Assembly (NCBI GenBank): GCA_021399435.1
Contig: JAJTUP010000009.1
Coordinates: 310,001-374,000 of the forward strand
From: Diaporthe sp. PMI_573
Lineage: Eukaryota; Ascomycota; Sordariomycetes; Diaporthales; Diaporthaceae
Direction: 5' to 3'
DNA: 64,000 bases
Within the stretch, counting starts at the first letter, position 1; every line of letters starts with the position of its first letter. The notes under the pieces were generated by a model, which made no database searches, was not told the origin of the DNA, and worked only from the letters and a program-made list of their open reading frames with translations. Both the position numbers and the translations under genes were made by a program. Shown here piece by piece: positions 47,712-59,164 of the stretch.

Positions 47712-48899
47712 GGCGATGCGATGCACGTGTCAGCAAGCTGTTCTGCGTATCCCTTGATGAGTGAGGAGCAATAGAACGCAGAGCATAGGAAATGAGTGGG
47801 TTCTTGGCTGAACGAGGACAGGCTAAGCTGAGGCTATCGACAGGAAATATATAATAATTAAATCAACCTCGCCATGGTAAGACCATACGAATCCTCTCAC
47901 GGCGAGCCTGATCCGTCACGGCGAAGGTGGTAGTCCAAGTCCGATGCAGCCAACGGCAGCTAGCGGTAGGATTCTCGGCGTGCCGAAACGGGATACAGGA
48001 GTTTCGTCAAAACGCCGCTAAAGCGGCTTGCAAACCCACCTTGAAGAATTCTCAAAAAATGGAAAAAAAGGCTGGTGTGAGCGGAAATCAAACCCACAGC
48101 TTTGTAAATTAAAGTTATATATTCAATTGGGGCGTAATTACAGCTAGTACGGTGTCTTTATGATCTAAAATAAATTGTCGGAGACAAAATGAGGCTTTTC
48201 CTCCAAGAGGACCTTCATGTTAGTTAGTGTCACTTTCTCGGGCTTCTTCCATAACCGACGCAGGATCTAATATTACATATATTGCCAGTGGTAGTTAGCA
48301 ATTTGGCATCGCCAGTTCGCAGATTCGTAGATAATCCATTAAGTATAAAACTTCATTCTAACAGATGCGGTAAATTAATAGCCGGTGCCAACTTTCGCAC
48401 CGGTGGGTGTCGTCGGGCCCGACAAGTTGACGTTCTTGCGGCTATATCAGTGCACTTTTCTGGGCCAACCGGTTACTGCTTGGAGAAGATGTCGCGACCT
48501 ATTTTGGTGACGCAGACAGTCTCATTTGGGAACCGGAATCCATCGACTTACAACAAGCCCACCATTCATACATCAAGTATCCAGCTGATGCCGCAAACCG
48601 TACAGTCCGATAGATTCCTTTACTTCTAATTTATAAGCGTGTCCTACTGAATTCTTCACACGGCCTCAGATTGTTGTGTATCCTGTGGTATAATGAAACT
48701 TTGAATATGAAGTGACGGGGATTATATTGCATTTTCTTATGAGTTCCCTGATTCACCACCCCGCGCTGCGCGCTAATGGTACCCGGCAATGCTTCCTACC
48801 TGAGGATGATGCCACGGGCTCTTGCGTGCTTGAGAACACAACCCCTATCGGACGGGTGTACTTCCTGTTATCGGTGAATTTGAAAATAAAAGCAGCCCC
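47712..48899. other. AT-rich gene-free interval
   Basis: A spacer between the LovD-like gene (promoter at its left end) and the small Pro/Ser-rich gene. It is AT-rich around 48040-48360. The longest frame (48282-48629, plus) has no motif. No gene was seen. Confidence 0.5.
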
Positions 48900-49334
48900 T
48901 CATTGCTGTTTTCCTGCGCCCGACCGGACTGGCAAAGTCTTCGTGGCTGTGTTAGGCCCTGCGCGAGCGTTAGGAGGCGGTACAGGCGGGAACATCCCCG
49001 CCGGCCTGAACCCATGCTTTAACATATCCAAGGGAGGCTCATATTGGTAATGCGGCCTCTCCTCCGACTTTCTGTTCTCCGATACGGGGCCTGCCTGCGC
49101 CTTGGGAGCATCGTTGCCGGCCCTGGAGGTGGGTCGAGAAGAAGTGTTTGCAGGAGGGGTTGCTTGAGGCCTGGAAGCAGCTTGACTGCTACTGGAGCTC
49201 GGTACAGGAGGACGCTTCACGGCAGGGCTAGGGGTGGTAGAATGTGCTGCGTTGGCAGGAGCCTTGATCTTCGTCCCTTTGACAGGATTTGATGTCCCTG
49301 TGTTCGCTGTGGTGGCCTGTGTCTTTTTAAACAT
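48900..49334 (-). CDS. Small Pro/Ser/Ala-rich basic protein
   Basis: A single 144-residue frame from an ATG at 49334 (MFKKTQATTANTG). It is low-complexity and mostly disordered: AHSTTPSPAVKRPPVPSSSS and RPQATPPANTSSRPTSRAG. A short possibly ordered block follows, HYQYEPPLDMLKHGFRPAGM, and then a basic tail (KTLPVRSGAGKQQ). There is no signal peptide or known domain. The skewed composition, and its restriction to one frame, argue for a real gene. The HYQYEPPLDMLKHGF block is the part most likely to be conserved. The dispersed repeat lies 165 bp upstream of its start. Confidence 0.55.
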   Translation of the reverse strand: MFKKTQATTANTGTSNPVKGTKIKAPANAAHSTTPSPAVKRPPVPSSSSSQAASRPQATPPANTSSRPTSRAGNDAPKAQAGPVSENRKSEERPHYQYEPPLDMLKHGFRPAGMFPPVPPPNARAGPNTATKTLPVRSGAGKQQ

Positions 49335-49498
49335 GATGTTCGCAGTGGCCGCTGCAGATTATGTTTCAAATGATTTGTTTGGGTGATTTTGAGCGGTTCA
49401 GGCAGGGTTAGAAACGAAAATTTTCAACCTGATCTCTGAAATTGAATGAGTTGAGAGCTTTGTCCTAAGCTGGTTGAGTTGCAGACTCGTTCACATTT

Positions 49499-49586
49499 AT
49501 AGGTGGTTTCGTTTTTAATCCGTGTACGTACGCTTCTTAAGCAGTATGTAGGCGGTCCCTTCATACAGTGGTAAACGCTTAAACAC
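49499..49586 (+). repeat. Dispersed repeat, copy A
   Basis: The 64 bp at 49499-49562 (ATAGGTGGTTTCGTTTTTAA ... GGCGGTCCCTTC) are identical to 59165-59228. Similarity to the diverged copy at 13989 continues for another 24 bp here (ATACAGTGGTAAACGCTTAA). It contains the self-complementary core GTACGTAC. There is no coding potential. The spacer from here to 50225 holds no other feature I can support. Confidence 0.85.
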
Positions 49587-50225
49587 TCACATTTATAGTC
49601 AGCCAGTAGAACATCTACATCACAGAGCACTTGCCCCATAAATGCTACCATTGTGACACCCGCTGAGACTCCAGGCGATGACCTGAGAATAGCAACAGTG
49701 CCGACCTGCTTGGCCACGCATGTGGTTCCTGAGATCTGCAGGTCGCTGAAGGCGACAACATGGGGTTGTCCTATATTTGGGCTCGATCTGTTGGGCCAAG
49801 GTCGGGCCCAAATCCTACGGGCTGTCTCCGAGCAGTTTTAGTACACTGTGGCGACCACTTTGGGTCCCAACTGTGTACTCCTGCGGCTCAGCACACTCGA
49901 AATAGGCGGACCCCCACCACGGTTCGCCAGCAATATTCGCTCGCGAGATTCGCCCGCGACCGTATGGACACTTGTGTTTCTCATGTACCTTGGGTATTGA
50001 CGGCGAAGAACCTAAATTCCAGTTCTGCTGTACATATGCTACAGCGAGACAATACAACATGGGGCCAAAGTGGACTCGTTTCATAATTTTACAGCTCCAA
50101 ACATGCATGATTATTTGATTGTTTGCGGTGATGCACTCACGTGCAATATCAAGGTACATGGATTTTCTCAACAGATTCCGAAATGAACCAACCGTGATAT
50201 TGAATCGGGCTAGCTAAAGATTGTC

Positions 50226-51350
50226 TCAGTCGTCTTCCTCGAACTGCAATTCCTGTTCAATCGGCGCGTATAGTGCCTTCTGCTCGTCTGTCCCAAATCT
50301 CCGCAACAGCCACTGTTGCATGAGTTTGCGGCTATGCTGCCACTCATGAGGTATCCAGCCGCTGAAGCCGTATAAAAGCGTATCCCAAAAGAACAACAGG
50401 GGGTTACAAGGGCGCGATGAGTCTTGATGTACAGGCTCTTTTAGCAGGCTAAAGACATACGAGTTATTGTAGTCGATGAGTACAACGCGAGGTAGTGGCA
50501 GTCCTACTACTGTGATCTGCTCAGCCTTGGACTCTGTGTCTGGGATGATCATAACGTTGCGCCCTGCGAAATCTGACTGGTCGACGCCGAGGTAAAGCTG
50601 ATGGACCAACCCTTCCATCGCGCGTGCAAGAATCTCCAGTCTGTACTCTTCAGGATAGTGAAAAGCATCTTTCACATTGTGGATGTCATTTCGTACAAGA
50701 GCGTTTCGTAGAGTAGTTCCGTCCAGGCGTTCTATCACAATCATGCGGACAGGACGCTTCTGGACATGGCCCTTGTAGGTGATTGGGAGCTCGAAGGTCC
50801 AGGATCCATGATATTCCGGTGCAAAAGCCGCTGTCTGTCCTACTTTTTGAAGGGACTCATATGCAGCAGCTTCTCGGCTATAATCCTGATCGGCTTGCAG
50901 CACGACATCGCGGGGCTCGTTGATAAGAGACATGGAGAATCGGTAGTAAAGCGCGTCGTAGATCTTGACAACCGCTTGAAACGGCTTGGAACCGGTCCCA
51001 TTCTGAGGAACAATTGTGCAAGCAGCAATTTGTGCCCCATGTGCGCTGCCGATGACAATTGGAGCAGTGATTATCAGGCTTGCTGTCTCAGGGTGGATTT
51101 GAGAAGGAGGATCCGAATCAAGCGGCGGATTGTTAACAACGAGCTCGCTTTGAGTCACGCTGAATAGATATTCCCTGGAGAGGTATGGTTTGGTCCCATG
51201 ACCGTAGTCGTCACCAAAAGGGCGGGGAGGAACATGGCGGCGAATTGGGACTGTGAAACCAGCGATGTATGGGAGCCTTAGCTTGTCGGCATCTTCTGGA
51301 GGTGACCAGGGGCAAATCTGAGGAGGCTGATTGAAGGAGTTGGTTTCCAT
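50226..51350 (-). CDS. Fungal protein-kinase-fold protein, divergent
   Basis: A single exon of 374 residues (METNSFNQPP). A kinase-like fold is suggested by ordered landmarks. QAVVKIYD carries a candidate beta-3 Lys (Lys129). VRMIVIERLDGTTLRNAL looks like a hinge. GVDQSDFAGRNVMII takes the place of the HRD catalytic loop (Asp in QSD, then Asn), and RVVLIDYNNSYV stands where DFG is expected, with Asp retained. The N-terminal 90 residues have no known domain. Proteins of this sort (fungal kinase-like, near APH/choline-kinase folds) are abundant in ascomycetes and usually uncharacterised. Retention of the Lys, both Asp and the Asn leaves activity possible. Two other kinase-fold genes lie within 14 kb. 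Confidence 0.7.
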   Translation of the reverse strand: METNSFNQPPQICPWSPPEDADKLRLPYIAGFTVPIRRHVPPRPFGDDYGHGTKPYLSREYLFSVTQSELVVNNPPLDSDPPSQIHPETASLIITAPIVIGSAHGAQIAACTIVPQNGTGSKPFQAVVKIYDALYYRFSMSLINEPRDVVLQADQDYSREAAAYESLQKVGQTAAFAPEYHGSWTFELPITYKGHVQKRPVRMIVIERLDGTTLRNALVRNDIHNVKDAFHYPEEYRLEILARAMEGLVHQLYLGVDQSDFAGRNVMIIPDTESKAEQITVVGLPLPRVVLIDYNNSYVFSLLKEPVHQDSSRPCNPLLFFWDTLLYGFSGWIPHEWQHSRKLMQQWLLRRFGTDEQKALYAPIEQELQFEEDD

Positions 51351-53831
51351 GATGAAAGTAGTCTTTTATGAAGCTGGGTGGAAGATGAAGAGAGAAAATA
51401 GTGTTGATTTTTGTTCCTGCAGGTGCGGAGGGACGGAAGCCTTTCGCAAACTCAGTCTTGTGAGGAACCTTGGAACTGGTTTACGTGCTGTCAGAGCGCA
51501 GGCGCTCAAGGAAATTGGCATGAGAAGGTGTAGGTGATAAATACACCGCGATGTGTGTTTGAACCAAATGTGTGTTCATGTAAGGCGGTCCCTTGACCGG
51601 ACAACCAACTGCATGTGCACGAAATGTGGAACTCAGAAGTGGAGACACCTGGAACATGCAATTGATGTGGGTCCTCCTTAAGTGTATGAGGGCGGTCACG
51701 GGTGAAAAGGCCCGACCAGTTGGGCTTTGTTGGGGCAAACCCTCTGTGGCGCAAGTGTACTTTGGCAGCCATAGCAGGCCACGAGATGGAACATGTACTG
51801 GCCTGCCAACATAACAAGGATGTGGGTCTGCATTTTTTTCTTCTTTTTTTCGGTTATTCTATAGATAGTAGTAGATCGCACGACCTTCCCAGAGGCCATT
51901 ACATATCTCTATTAATAGAGTATCTGCCAGCTCCCTCACTTCGCTGGTGGCCCTCACAATTTATGAACATGGGCTTTGTGCGAGGTAAAGTCGAAGCTCA
52001 ATCATACATGTTTCGTGATAATCGCAAATGATACCTCAAGCACTGTCGCCTTTGCTAGCTGTCCATTCCCATGCCTGGCTATCTATTCTACGGGACAGCA
52101 TTGACAGAATGTCAACACCGTATATTGATTGTGTCTGTACTATATCCCTGTCAATACTCCTGCAATCTTGAAGATCTCACGCATTATTCAAAGGAACCAG
52201 TGAAGACACAAACGAGCCCGGAGGACCGAGAGCGGTCTGCCACGCAGACGGCGTTGCTCTGCTTGACAATAGATAACTTGGTCATTCGGTGATTAGGCAG
52301 TGAGTGACCAATTGAATAGAGTCAGTAGCAAGTACAGTCAGACTCGCAGTGACAGGCAAGCCTTGTAAAATGCTTACGTGCCGGGAATGCATCACTGGTG
52401 AGCAAGATCAAGCAGGCTTCTTATAGAGATTTACTACAATGCAGATAGTAGGACTGCGTTCCATTCTTGGGTAAGTTCAGCCCAGTTGGTGAGGATTTTG
52501 GATTTTTCCAATCAGTGTCCGAGCATGCCCAAAGGAATCATTATCCCCGGTCAGCACTGACTGCGATCCAATCAGTTGGCATGGAGAGCCCGCTCAGTAC
52601 GATCTTCAAGCTACAGGCGTACGGTCGTTTCATGAACTGAGTCAATACATGACTGAACCTGGGCTACACAATCAGCGACATCATATTGGGTGTCTTCCAG
52701 CGCCAACATTTGGCCCTCCTTCCAAGTCCGTCGACCCAGGACCTTACAAGATCGCCTAAGACTCAGTGAACTTTCTTCTGGTATTCTGATCTGTCGTTTG
52801 CAAACCTCATGGCGCACCATTTGTACATTATATTATCAGTACTTCCATCCTCTTTCCAGCTGATGTAGCTGAGTGAGGCTGTCTCCTCGAGGCAGTAGGG
52901 GGTTCATTTTGCGCTCACATGTGGACAGCACTGCAGAAGATTCGTTTGTAAAATGTCTCACAAAGTAGATTTAATTTCTAAGGCACCATCCAACTTGGAT
53001 CAGACGAGCTGCATCTCGGTACAATATGTCATTAGGAACAACAAGAGTTGCATACCCAAAGGCGTGCGACGTTCAGCTCGTATTGCGGCCAAGATGAAAT
53101 CGCGGGACGTTGATAGAGTAATTTAAGGAGCTGATGTTAGTTAGCATTTCTGAAGTTTAACGATTCAATTAGGCAGTTGCAAGTGAATTAAATGACGTCC
53201 ATTGATTCCTAGTCAATTACATGTTCTGTTTCAGTGAGGAGCCGCTCTACAAGATCAGCAAGGAGAAAGCCGAGGAGAAGAAGTTGGAACACCAGGTACG
53301 CAAAGGGACGTTTCACACGCATGCCATTGGTCGGCCGGAATATTTCGATTTCCTGGAGAATCCTGGAAGTTGTACAAACCTATGGATCTATCAGACATCA
53401 TCATTTTTCAAAAGCTCATCAGAATAAATAAAGCATGCAGTATCACCATTCAAACACCTCAGCCAGTCCGTCCTGGACACGCTTTTCGGTCCCAACGCTG
53501 GCACTATTACACTCATCCTGATAACCGTATCTCCAAACTGGCTCCCTCCCGAGGAGGTAAGCAAGATAACATGATGTCGACAATGCATCCTTGGCTGCAT
53601 CGGCCCTGGGCCGTGAGCGTGTGCGCCAGTGGGTGCAGCAATAGTCTGGAAGGCGCAGCGTTGTTGTGGGGACCCGGAAGGAAAAGGGAAGCCAGAAAAG
53701 GCTGACGAGGAATGGGGTGCAGATACAGGTGCGCCGGCAGATGTGAAGTGGTAACGAGATATTGAAGCCGGGATGGAGAATGAATTTTGCCTTGTATACG
53801 GCCACGAATCCAAAGTCTATAGGATGTGCTT
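51351..53831. other. Long gene-poor interval (2.5 kb)
   Basis: It contains only short overlapping frames. Noted are TTTTTTTC-type tracts near 51833-51850, a possible tail of the dispersed repeat (GTAAGGCGGTCCCTTG, about 51580-51595), and a possible relic exon at 53221-53427, listed separately. No complete gene. Confidence 0.5.
53221..53427 (+). pseudogene. Possible gene relic, exon-like fragment
   Basis: A short frame begins directly after TTCTGTTTCAG, a good acceptor, with EEPLYKISKEKAEEKKLEHQ and then GTACGC, a possible donor. After a further TCG the same frame gives RPEYFDFLENPGS. The pattern (basic helix, then RP-x-(Y/F)-F-x-FL) recalls the middle of fungal cytochrome P450s, but no I-helix, EXXR or heme-binding Cys region is found nearby. 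If real it is a remnant. The call is weak. Confidence 0.22.
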
Positions 53832-55384
53832 CTAGCCGTCGATTCTATCGAACCAAATCAAATCCTCCATCTCGTCCTCAAAACCAATACCAACAGCTAT
53901 TACCTTACCCTCCCCATCCACCTTCACCTCGGCCTTCCTCTTGAAATGATAGTCATCCCACACGTCGTGCACGCCAGCCACAAACCTTTTCCCCGAAAGA
54001 TGCCCAAAGGTAATCACAAAAGGAAAGCATCGGTCCGAACAATCCGCCACCACCTTACCCTCCCTCATCTCCAACCTAATCTCCTTATACCCCTTGTTGA
54101 AGTACCTCCCCACCAGCCCTTCGACCGCCACCCCCAACGGCTCCGGGTCCTCGGGCACATTGTACTCCGGCTTCTCCTTCTCCTTCTTGTCTGCTTCCAC
54201 ATATTTGGCCCTCCTCTCCCTGAACAACTTCTCCCAATCCACCCTGTCCTCCTCCCTCACCCCCAACACCTCGTCCATAAGCATATGCTCCAAGATACTA
54301 TTCACATACCTCCCCGAATTCGAATTCGCACAGATGACCACCCCCCACTCCTTTTCCGGCAAAATCGCCATGGCCGCCTTAAACCCCGGAACCGCCCCAT
54401 CATGGGTGATGAGCGTGGTCCCGCGATACGTGTCCCGGTACAACCCCAGCCCGTAGAGCGACACATCAGAATAGCCCGGCAGCACATCATCCGGGTCGGC
54501 CGGGTCGATGGTGCGCGGCTCGATGAGCGCCTTGTGTGAGGCCGCAGACAACGGGGCCGCCTTCTTGATCAGGCAGCGCACGAACTTTGCATAGTCGCCC
54601 GCGGAGGTGAGGACGCAACCCGCACCACGGCCCTCCGGGGACGCGAGGACGGGGACGGGGACGTACCTCTCGGCGTCCTCGTCCCAGCGGTGGCCCTGGG
54701 CCGCGTGCGCGGAGGAGGGCGCCACGTCGGGCCGGTCCTGGAAGGTGTTGTGCATGCCCAGGGGCTCCCAGATGCGGGAGTGCAGGAACGACGTGTAGTC
54801 CTCGCCGGACTGGGACTCGACGACGTGGGTGGCGACGGTGAACATTATGTTGGAGTACTGCAGCTTCGTGCGCAGGGGCGCGGTGAAGGCCAGGTTGCGC
54901 AGGTTGCGGGTCAGGGAGCGGGCGTCGTCCGGGTGGGCGGCTGTCACGCCCAGGTAGGACTCGTCGTGCGTGGAGATGCCGGTGCGGTGGCTGAGGATGT
55001 CCTCGAGGGTTACCTGGTCGGTGAGGGACTGCGTGGGCAGGACGAACTCCGAGGGGAGGAGCTTGGAGACTGGGGTTTGCCATTGCATGTCTGGGTAGTT
55101 GGTGTCGTCCACGAGGAGGGCGGCCGCGGCTGCCGTGGTGCACTTGGAGACGCTGGCGAGGTCGAAGATGGTTTCTGTGGTGCATTTTTCCTTGGGGAAT
55201 ATTTTTGCGTAGCCGTAGGCCTGGGTGTTGGTCAGTGACTTTGCTTGTAGGCGGATGGAAGTATGGCATTCACCTTTGCGTCGATTTGGTCGCCTTGGAC
55301 AACTGCAATTGACAGGCCCGGCGCATGCCACTCCTCCATGAGTCTCTCCACCAATTGATCGAATTCGACTGTCTTGTGCGCCAT
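53832..55384 (-). CDS. Beta-lactamase-family serine hydrolase
   Basis: Exons 55384-55274 and 55220-53832 (53-nt intron GTGAAT...CCCAG) give 499 residues. The start is the ATG of MAHKTVEFDQ. The class C beta-lactamase/penicillin-binding fold is shown by Ser60-x-x-Lys63 in LASVSKCT, Tyr-Ser-Asn in LQYSNIMFTVA, and HRTGISTHD and ITHDGAVPGF (the H-x-G equivalent of KTG). The C-terminal 110 residues (VGRYFNKGYKEIRLEM ... FGHLSGKRFVAGV) form a lipocalin-like DUF3471-type tail common in this group. There is no signal peptide. It is an esterase or peptidase-like hydrolase with unknown substrate. It differs clearly from the LovD-like gene at 46.5 kb and is not a recent duplicate. Confidence 0.9.
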
Positions 55385-56710
55385 GTTGAAGCTGGAGGCA
55401 GGTTGTCTGAATTCTCCGATCTACTTCTAAATTTCGAGGACAGCACCCATTTATCTACGAAGTTGACATGGCCCCAGAACAAAAAGAAATGCGCAGTCCT
55501 ATGCAATGCAATTGCTGTCTTAGTCAGACCAAAAGGCCTTGGTTCAAGTATCTCAAGCTTAACCAGATCTAGCACGCCGAACTACGGGGTTTATAGCTGA
55601 ACCCCGCGCCAGTGTCCATCACGTCAGCTCTGGCTCTGGACCGTATCGGTCCGGATCATTGTAGGACGAGCAGGCAGAAATGTTGAGAGTCATATCGATT
55701 CATAATAATTCAAAAAAGTGTGAAAGGTTAATGCAGACTTTCGGCGGTGACTCAACTTTAAACGACTAACTAAATAGTCCAGTGGACCTTGCTTTTCGGG
55801 CCGGGCCGTAATTATTTATTAACTGACGTGAGATTTCTACAACATGCTTCTTGTGCTCTTCTGCAAGACCTGGAGGGGTAGTTGGACCACAAACTGGTCA
55901 TGACCACGTCGCATAAAAGGTAAGACAGGACCTTGGCAGCGGAGTGATGGACCAGTGCTACGAAGAGCAGAATAAGACGGTGAAGCAATGCTTACACCTC
56001 CCTAAAGGCTACTTCCTCCGGCAGCCTGAAGGTTGCGCAAAACATGTCCTTCTTAGGCGCGACATCTCTGACATGGTGGATACTCCCCTTGGGTGTTTCT
56101 GGTGACTTGGCATACTTCAATTAGCTTGTAGTCTCTTCGCATATAGTAGTGTGCAGCTGACTGTTCTAGTAATTGTACCTTAGAAAATATAAACTAGAAT
56201 TTGCAGCCTTGCTTGTGCACCTTAATGTCTATGCCGTCTAGCTGGTAAAGAGCCTTGTGCTAGAAGTTGCGGCACGCGTTCTAAGTGCTGACTCCAGTTT
56301 ATTCATAACTGCGCGGGCGTGGGGGATTTTGTTATCAAGAACTATGGCGATTATATTGCCGAGGGTCAGCCTCACAAAGTCTAATGAGAGGACCACCGTA
56401 TCTTGCGGTAAAGGTGCAAAGCTGAGGGCGAATTCCGAGGGGCATCAGGCCGGGGGGCTCTTGCGCTGAGCACCCCAGGACAGCGTCACGAGAAGAGTTG
56501 TGCGCAGATTGAAAGATGGCCACGTCGGCTGCTAAGGGAAAATATTAATGAATAGCCATACTACGCCTATTGCTATGCCAAAAACATGAAAATGCAGAAC
56601 GCCGTGCCGAATCCCATGCCATGCTGTCTGTCTTTCGCTGCATGCATTCCAGAGTGAAAGGAAAAAGAAATCAGGTTCTCTGGTCCCAACAAAGATACGA
56701 CTCCGACGGC
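55385..56710. other. Gene-free interval
   Basis: Holds the promoter of the beta-lactamase-family gene at its left end, then AT-rich spacer. Frames are short and unsupported. Confidence 0.5.
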
Positions 56711-58018
56711 TCAAGACGTTCTCCCCTCGTCCCAGTCGCTCCACCGCTTGATCGCCTCGTCAACCCTCATCACGCCGTTCTTAGAAGCATCCACCTCAAA
56801 CCACTCCTTGTGCTCCCTCCCGCAGGCCTCACACGGGCCCCTGGAGGCGACGCGCAGGCCGAGGCCCTCGAGCTCCATGTGGATCAGCTTCTCGACCTTG
56901 TGGCTGTGCGGCATCTTCCTGGGCTCCACGACGGCGCCGGTCTGCACGTAGGGGTAGTAGCGGATGAGCGACAGGTCGTAGCCGCACTGCCGCTTCCACT
57001 CGTTCATGCGCCGCTGGACGTTGTTGGCGCGCCCGATCTTGAGCAGCAGCGTCTTCTTGTCGTCGCCGCTGCTGAGCCCGCGGCTGCGGGTCGTGGTGGG
57101 GCTGCGCGTGCCGATCGAGTCGGCCTGGTCCGCGAAGGAGCGCAGGATGTCGCTAGGTCGTCGCTCGTGGCCGGTGGGACGCGCCGGGACGGATGGGTCC
57201 AGGATCGAGCGGCTGGTTGTCTCGGTGTCGGAGAGCGCGCGGGCGGTCTCGTCGAGGAACGAACGGGCCTTCTGCGTGGGGGGCGAGGAGAGCTCCGATT
57301 CGGGTTGCAACCAGAAGATGTAGATGTAGCCTGCTTCGTCCCTCTCTGACAGAGGCTTGGCAAGCTCGCCCATTAACTGAGACGCCGTCTGTGGTGGGGC
57401 ATCTTGGGGGATGAGTGACAAGTACTGCGAGGTCTGAGAACCGCCCGAGGGGGTCTGACTCGCAAGACTTGGTCGGCTTGACTTTGACGGTTTGGCGGAG
57501 GTAGGTCCGAGGTACTGGTTCGATGAGGGCTTCGGAGACCCGGACGGCTGCACGGGGTAGGAGTGAGGTCGAGGCGGCGGTGTTGGCTCTTCCTCAATGA
57601 AATCGAGAGGGATACGGAAGCAACAGAAGGAGAGCTCCTTGGAGGGCTTCGAGGTGGAGGAGCCGGAGCTGTTGTGCGGTCGGGAAGGCTTCGAGGGGCG
57701 GGACGTGTTCGTCGAAAGGAGGCCCAGCCGGCCAGTCAAGGTGTCTATGCTCGTCCGGCCCTCAGGGATCGGTCCATTGGCCTGGGGCGCTGGACTAGAA
57801 GTCGCTTGGTCTTTGTGCCGCCAGCAATAATTCTCTGGGTTCGAAGGGTCCGGGAGGGCGCGTGACTTCTTCCGAGGCTTGGGCGCAGGCTTGTCAGACG
57901 GAGCGAGGGCATTCCTGCATGGTCGCCCGCTGGAGGTGATGCCTCGACAGGTGGTTCTGGGGTCCTTCGAGTCGGTCCGCTTGACGAGGGACTCTGGAGT
58001 GTTGGCTACGAAGGGCAT
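56711..58018 (-). CDS. T5orf172 (GIY-YIG-like) domain protein
   Basis: A single exon of 435 residues from ATG 58018 (MPFVANTPES); another in-frame ATG lies 15 bases upstream. The N-terminus has Cys/His-bearing segments (TTCRGITSSGRPCRN, ENYCWRHK) that look like a small zinc-binding unit. Residues 80-220 are Ser/Pro-rich and disordered. The C-terminal domain (from GYIYIFWLQ, then LLKIGRANNVQRRMNEWKRQ, HKVEKLIHMELE and CGREHKEWFEV) fits the T5orf172/DUF1766 branch of the GIY-YIG nuclease superfamily, whose fission-yeast member is mug113. The branch is found in phage and fungal proteins; nuclease activity in fungi is unproven. The Arg and Glu expected of GIY-YIG active sites (RRMNEW, EKLIHMELE) are present. 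Confidence 0.85.
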   Translation of the reverse strand: MPFVANTPESLVKRTDSKDPRTTCRGITSSGRPCRNALAPSDKPAPKPRKKSRALPDPSNPENYCWRHKDQATSSPAPQANGPIPEGRTSIDTLTGRLGLLSTNTSRPSKPSRPHNSSGSSTSKPSKELSFCCFRIPLDFIEEEPTPPPRPHSYPVQPSGSPKPSSNQYLGPTSAKPSKSSRPSLASQTPSGGSQTSQYLSLIPQDAPPQTASQLMGELAKPLSERDEAGYIYIFWLQPESELSSPPTQKARSFLDETARALSDTETTSRSILDPSVPARPTGHERRPSDILRSFADQADSIGTRSPTTTRSRGLSSGDDKKTLLLKIGRANNVQRRMNEWKRQCGYDLSLIRYYPYVQTGAVVEPRKMPHSHKVEKLIHMELEGLGLRVASRGPCEACGREHKEWFEVDASKNGVMRVDEAIKRWSDWDEGRTS

Positions 58019-59164
58019 GGCGGTTGGACCCAAGGTCAGGCTCGAGCAATATGTGCGGCAGTCGGCCGTCGTCCAGGGGGAGGCTATATCGGGAGGTCAA
58101 TTGAACTTGTCGGCTGCTTCGAGATAGATACAAAGAGCAGGAAAGGACAGAAAAGAATAAATTCAAGCAGGAAGGAGCAGTGAACGGCAGGGACGGCAGA
58201 GCAATGAGTGGGTCAGAGGGCGGTTGGTGATGACCAAGGCCAGCGAAGCGAGGCCGTCGACGTGGGCCTCGACGTCAGAAAGCAAGTCGTGTCGCGATGG
58301 GCGTTTCTTGATCTGACCCTCCTGCTGGGCCCCCCTGAAAAGCTGCAGGCGCGGTACGGTGCGGTGCGGCCCCATCTGGATGGGGCACGAGCGCACGCGC
58401 GCTGTCAGGAATAGACCTTGGAAACGACTGGCTGTCATGACACCATTGTCGCTCGAGGGTCGAGAAAAGGGTGGGGCTGGGGGCTGCATTGGTGTGCATC
58501 CTCCGCCTCCAGCAGCAAGCGCGTGGCCGGCAATGTCGTGAGGCTGGGGCGTGGCTGCTCGTCCGAAAGCGTTCAAGACCGCCACGATGCTGGGCGAGGC
58601 ACAGCCACAGCCTGCATGTTGCCTCCGAGGCGAAGTGGTAGCCACTGTCTCAACTCAGTATCGGCGAGGCAGACAGAGGAGACAAAGTCCAAAGGCCATT
58701 AATCCTCGCTGTCGACAATGGCTGTGGGCCTTTCGCATTGGAGTTGAGATGTGGTCGTGGTGTTTCCGCCTGGTGGTGGAACAAGGCAAGGGGAAACCCA
58801 GGCACAAAATTGTTAGTGCACCGTTGCTTGTGCCAGCTTCCTGCCAAAATGACGGCATCCAGTCCAGCAAGTGAGATGGACTAGTGGCTGGTTACCGATT
58901 TTCAAATCCCAGTCACGAGTCGTCGGTGGTTTTGACAGAACATATCAGCACCCGAATTACTGAGATTCAAAGTTGATCTTAATTTATAAAATCAGTATTA
59001 AATTTGAAGACATATAGTGTTTACGACCTTGTAAATAAGCCTTGCTCCTGCCTGCTACACGGCCAAAGTACGTACGTAGTGGACCACCTGAGACTGCCTC
59101 GCCACCCATCCTGTCAGATTAACCTCTTCTAACATAACAATATCTTCCAACATAACGATTTCTC
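58019..59164. other. Upstream region of the T5orf172 gene, no gene seen
   Basis: The first 800 bp are the promoter side of the T5orf172 gene and give overlapping frames on both strands (for example 58645-58163 minus) without any motif. The rest is AT-rich spacer up to the dispersed repeat. Confidence 0.5.

Noticed and set aside
54487..55269. 260-codon Arg/Pro/His-rich minus frame
   Set aside because: Frame-shifted shadow of the beta-lactamase-family gene on the same strand, with composition typical of out-of-frame GC-rich codons.
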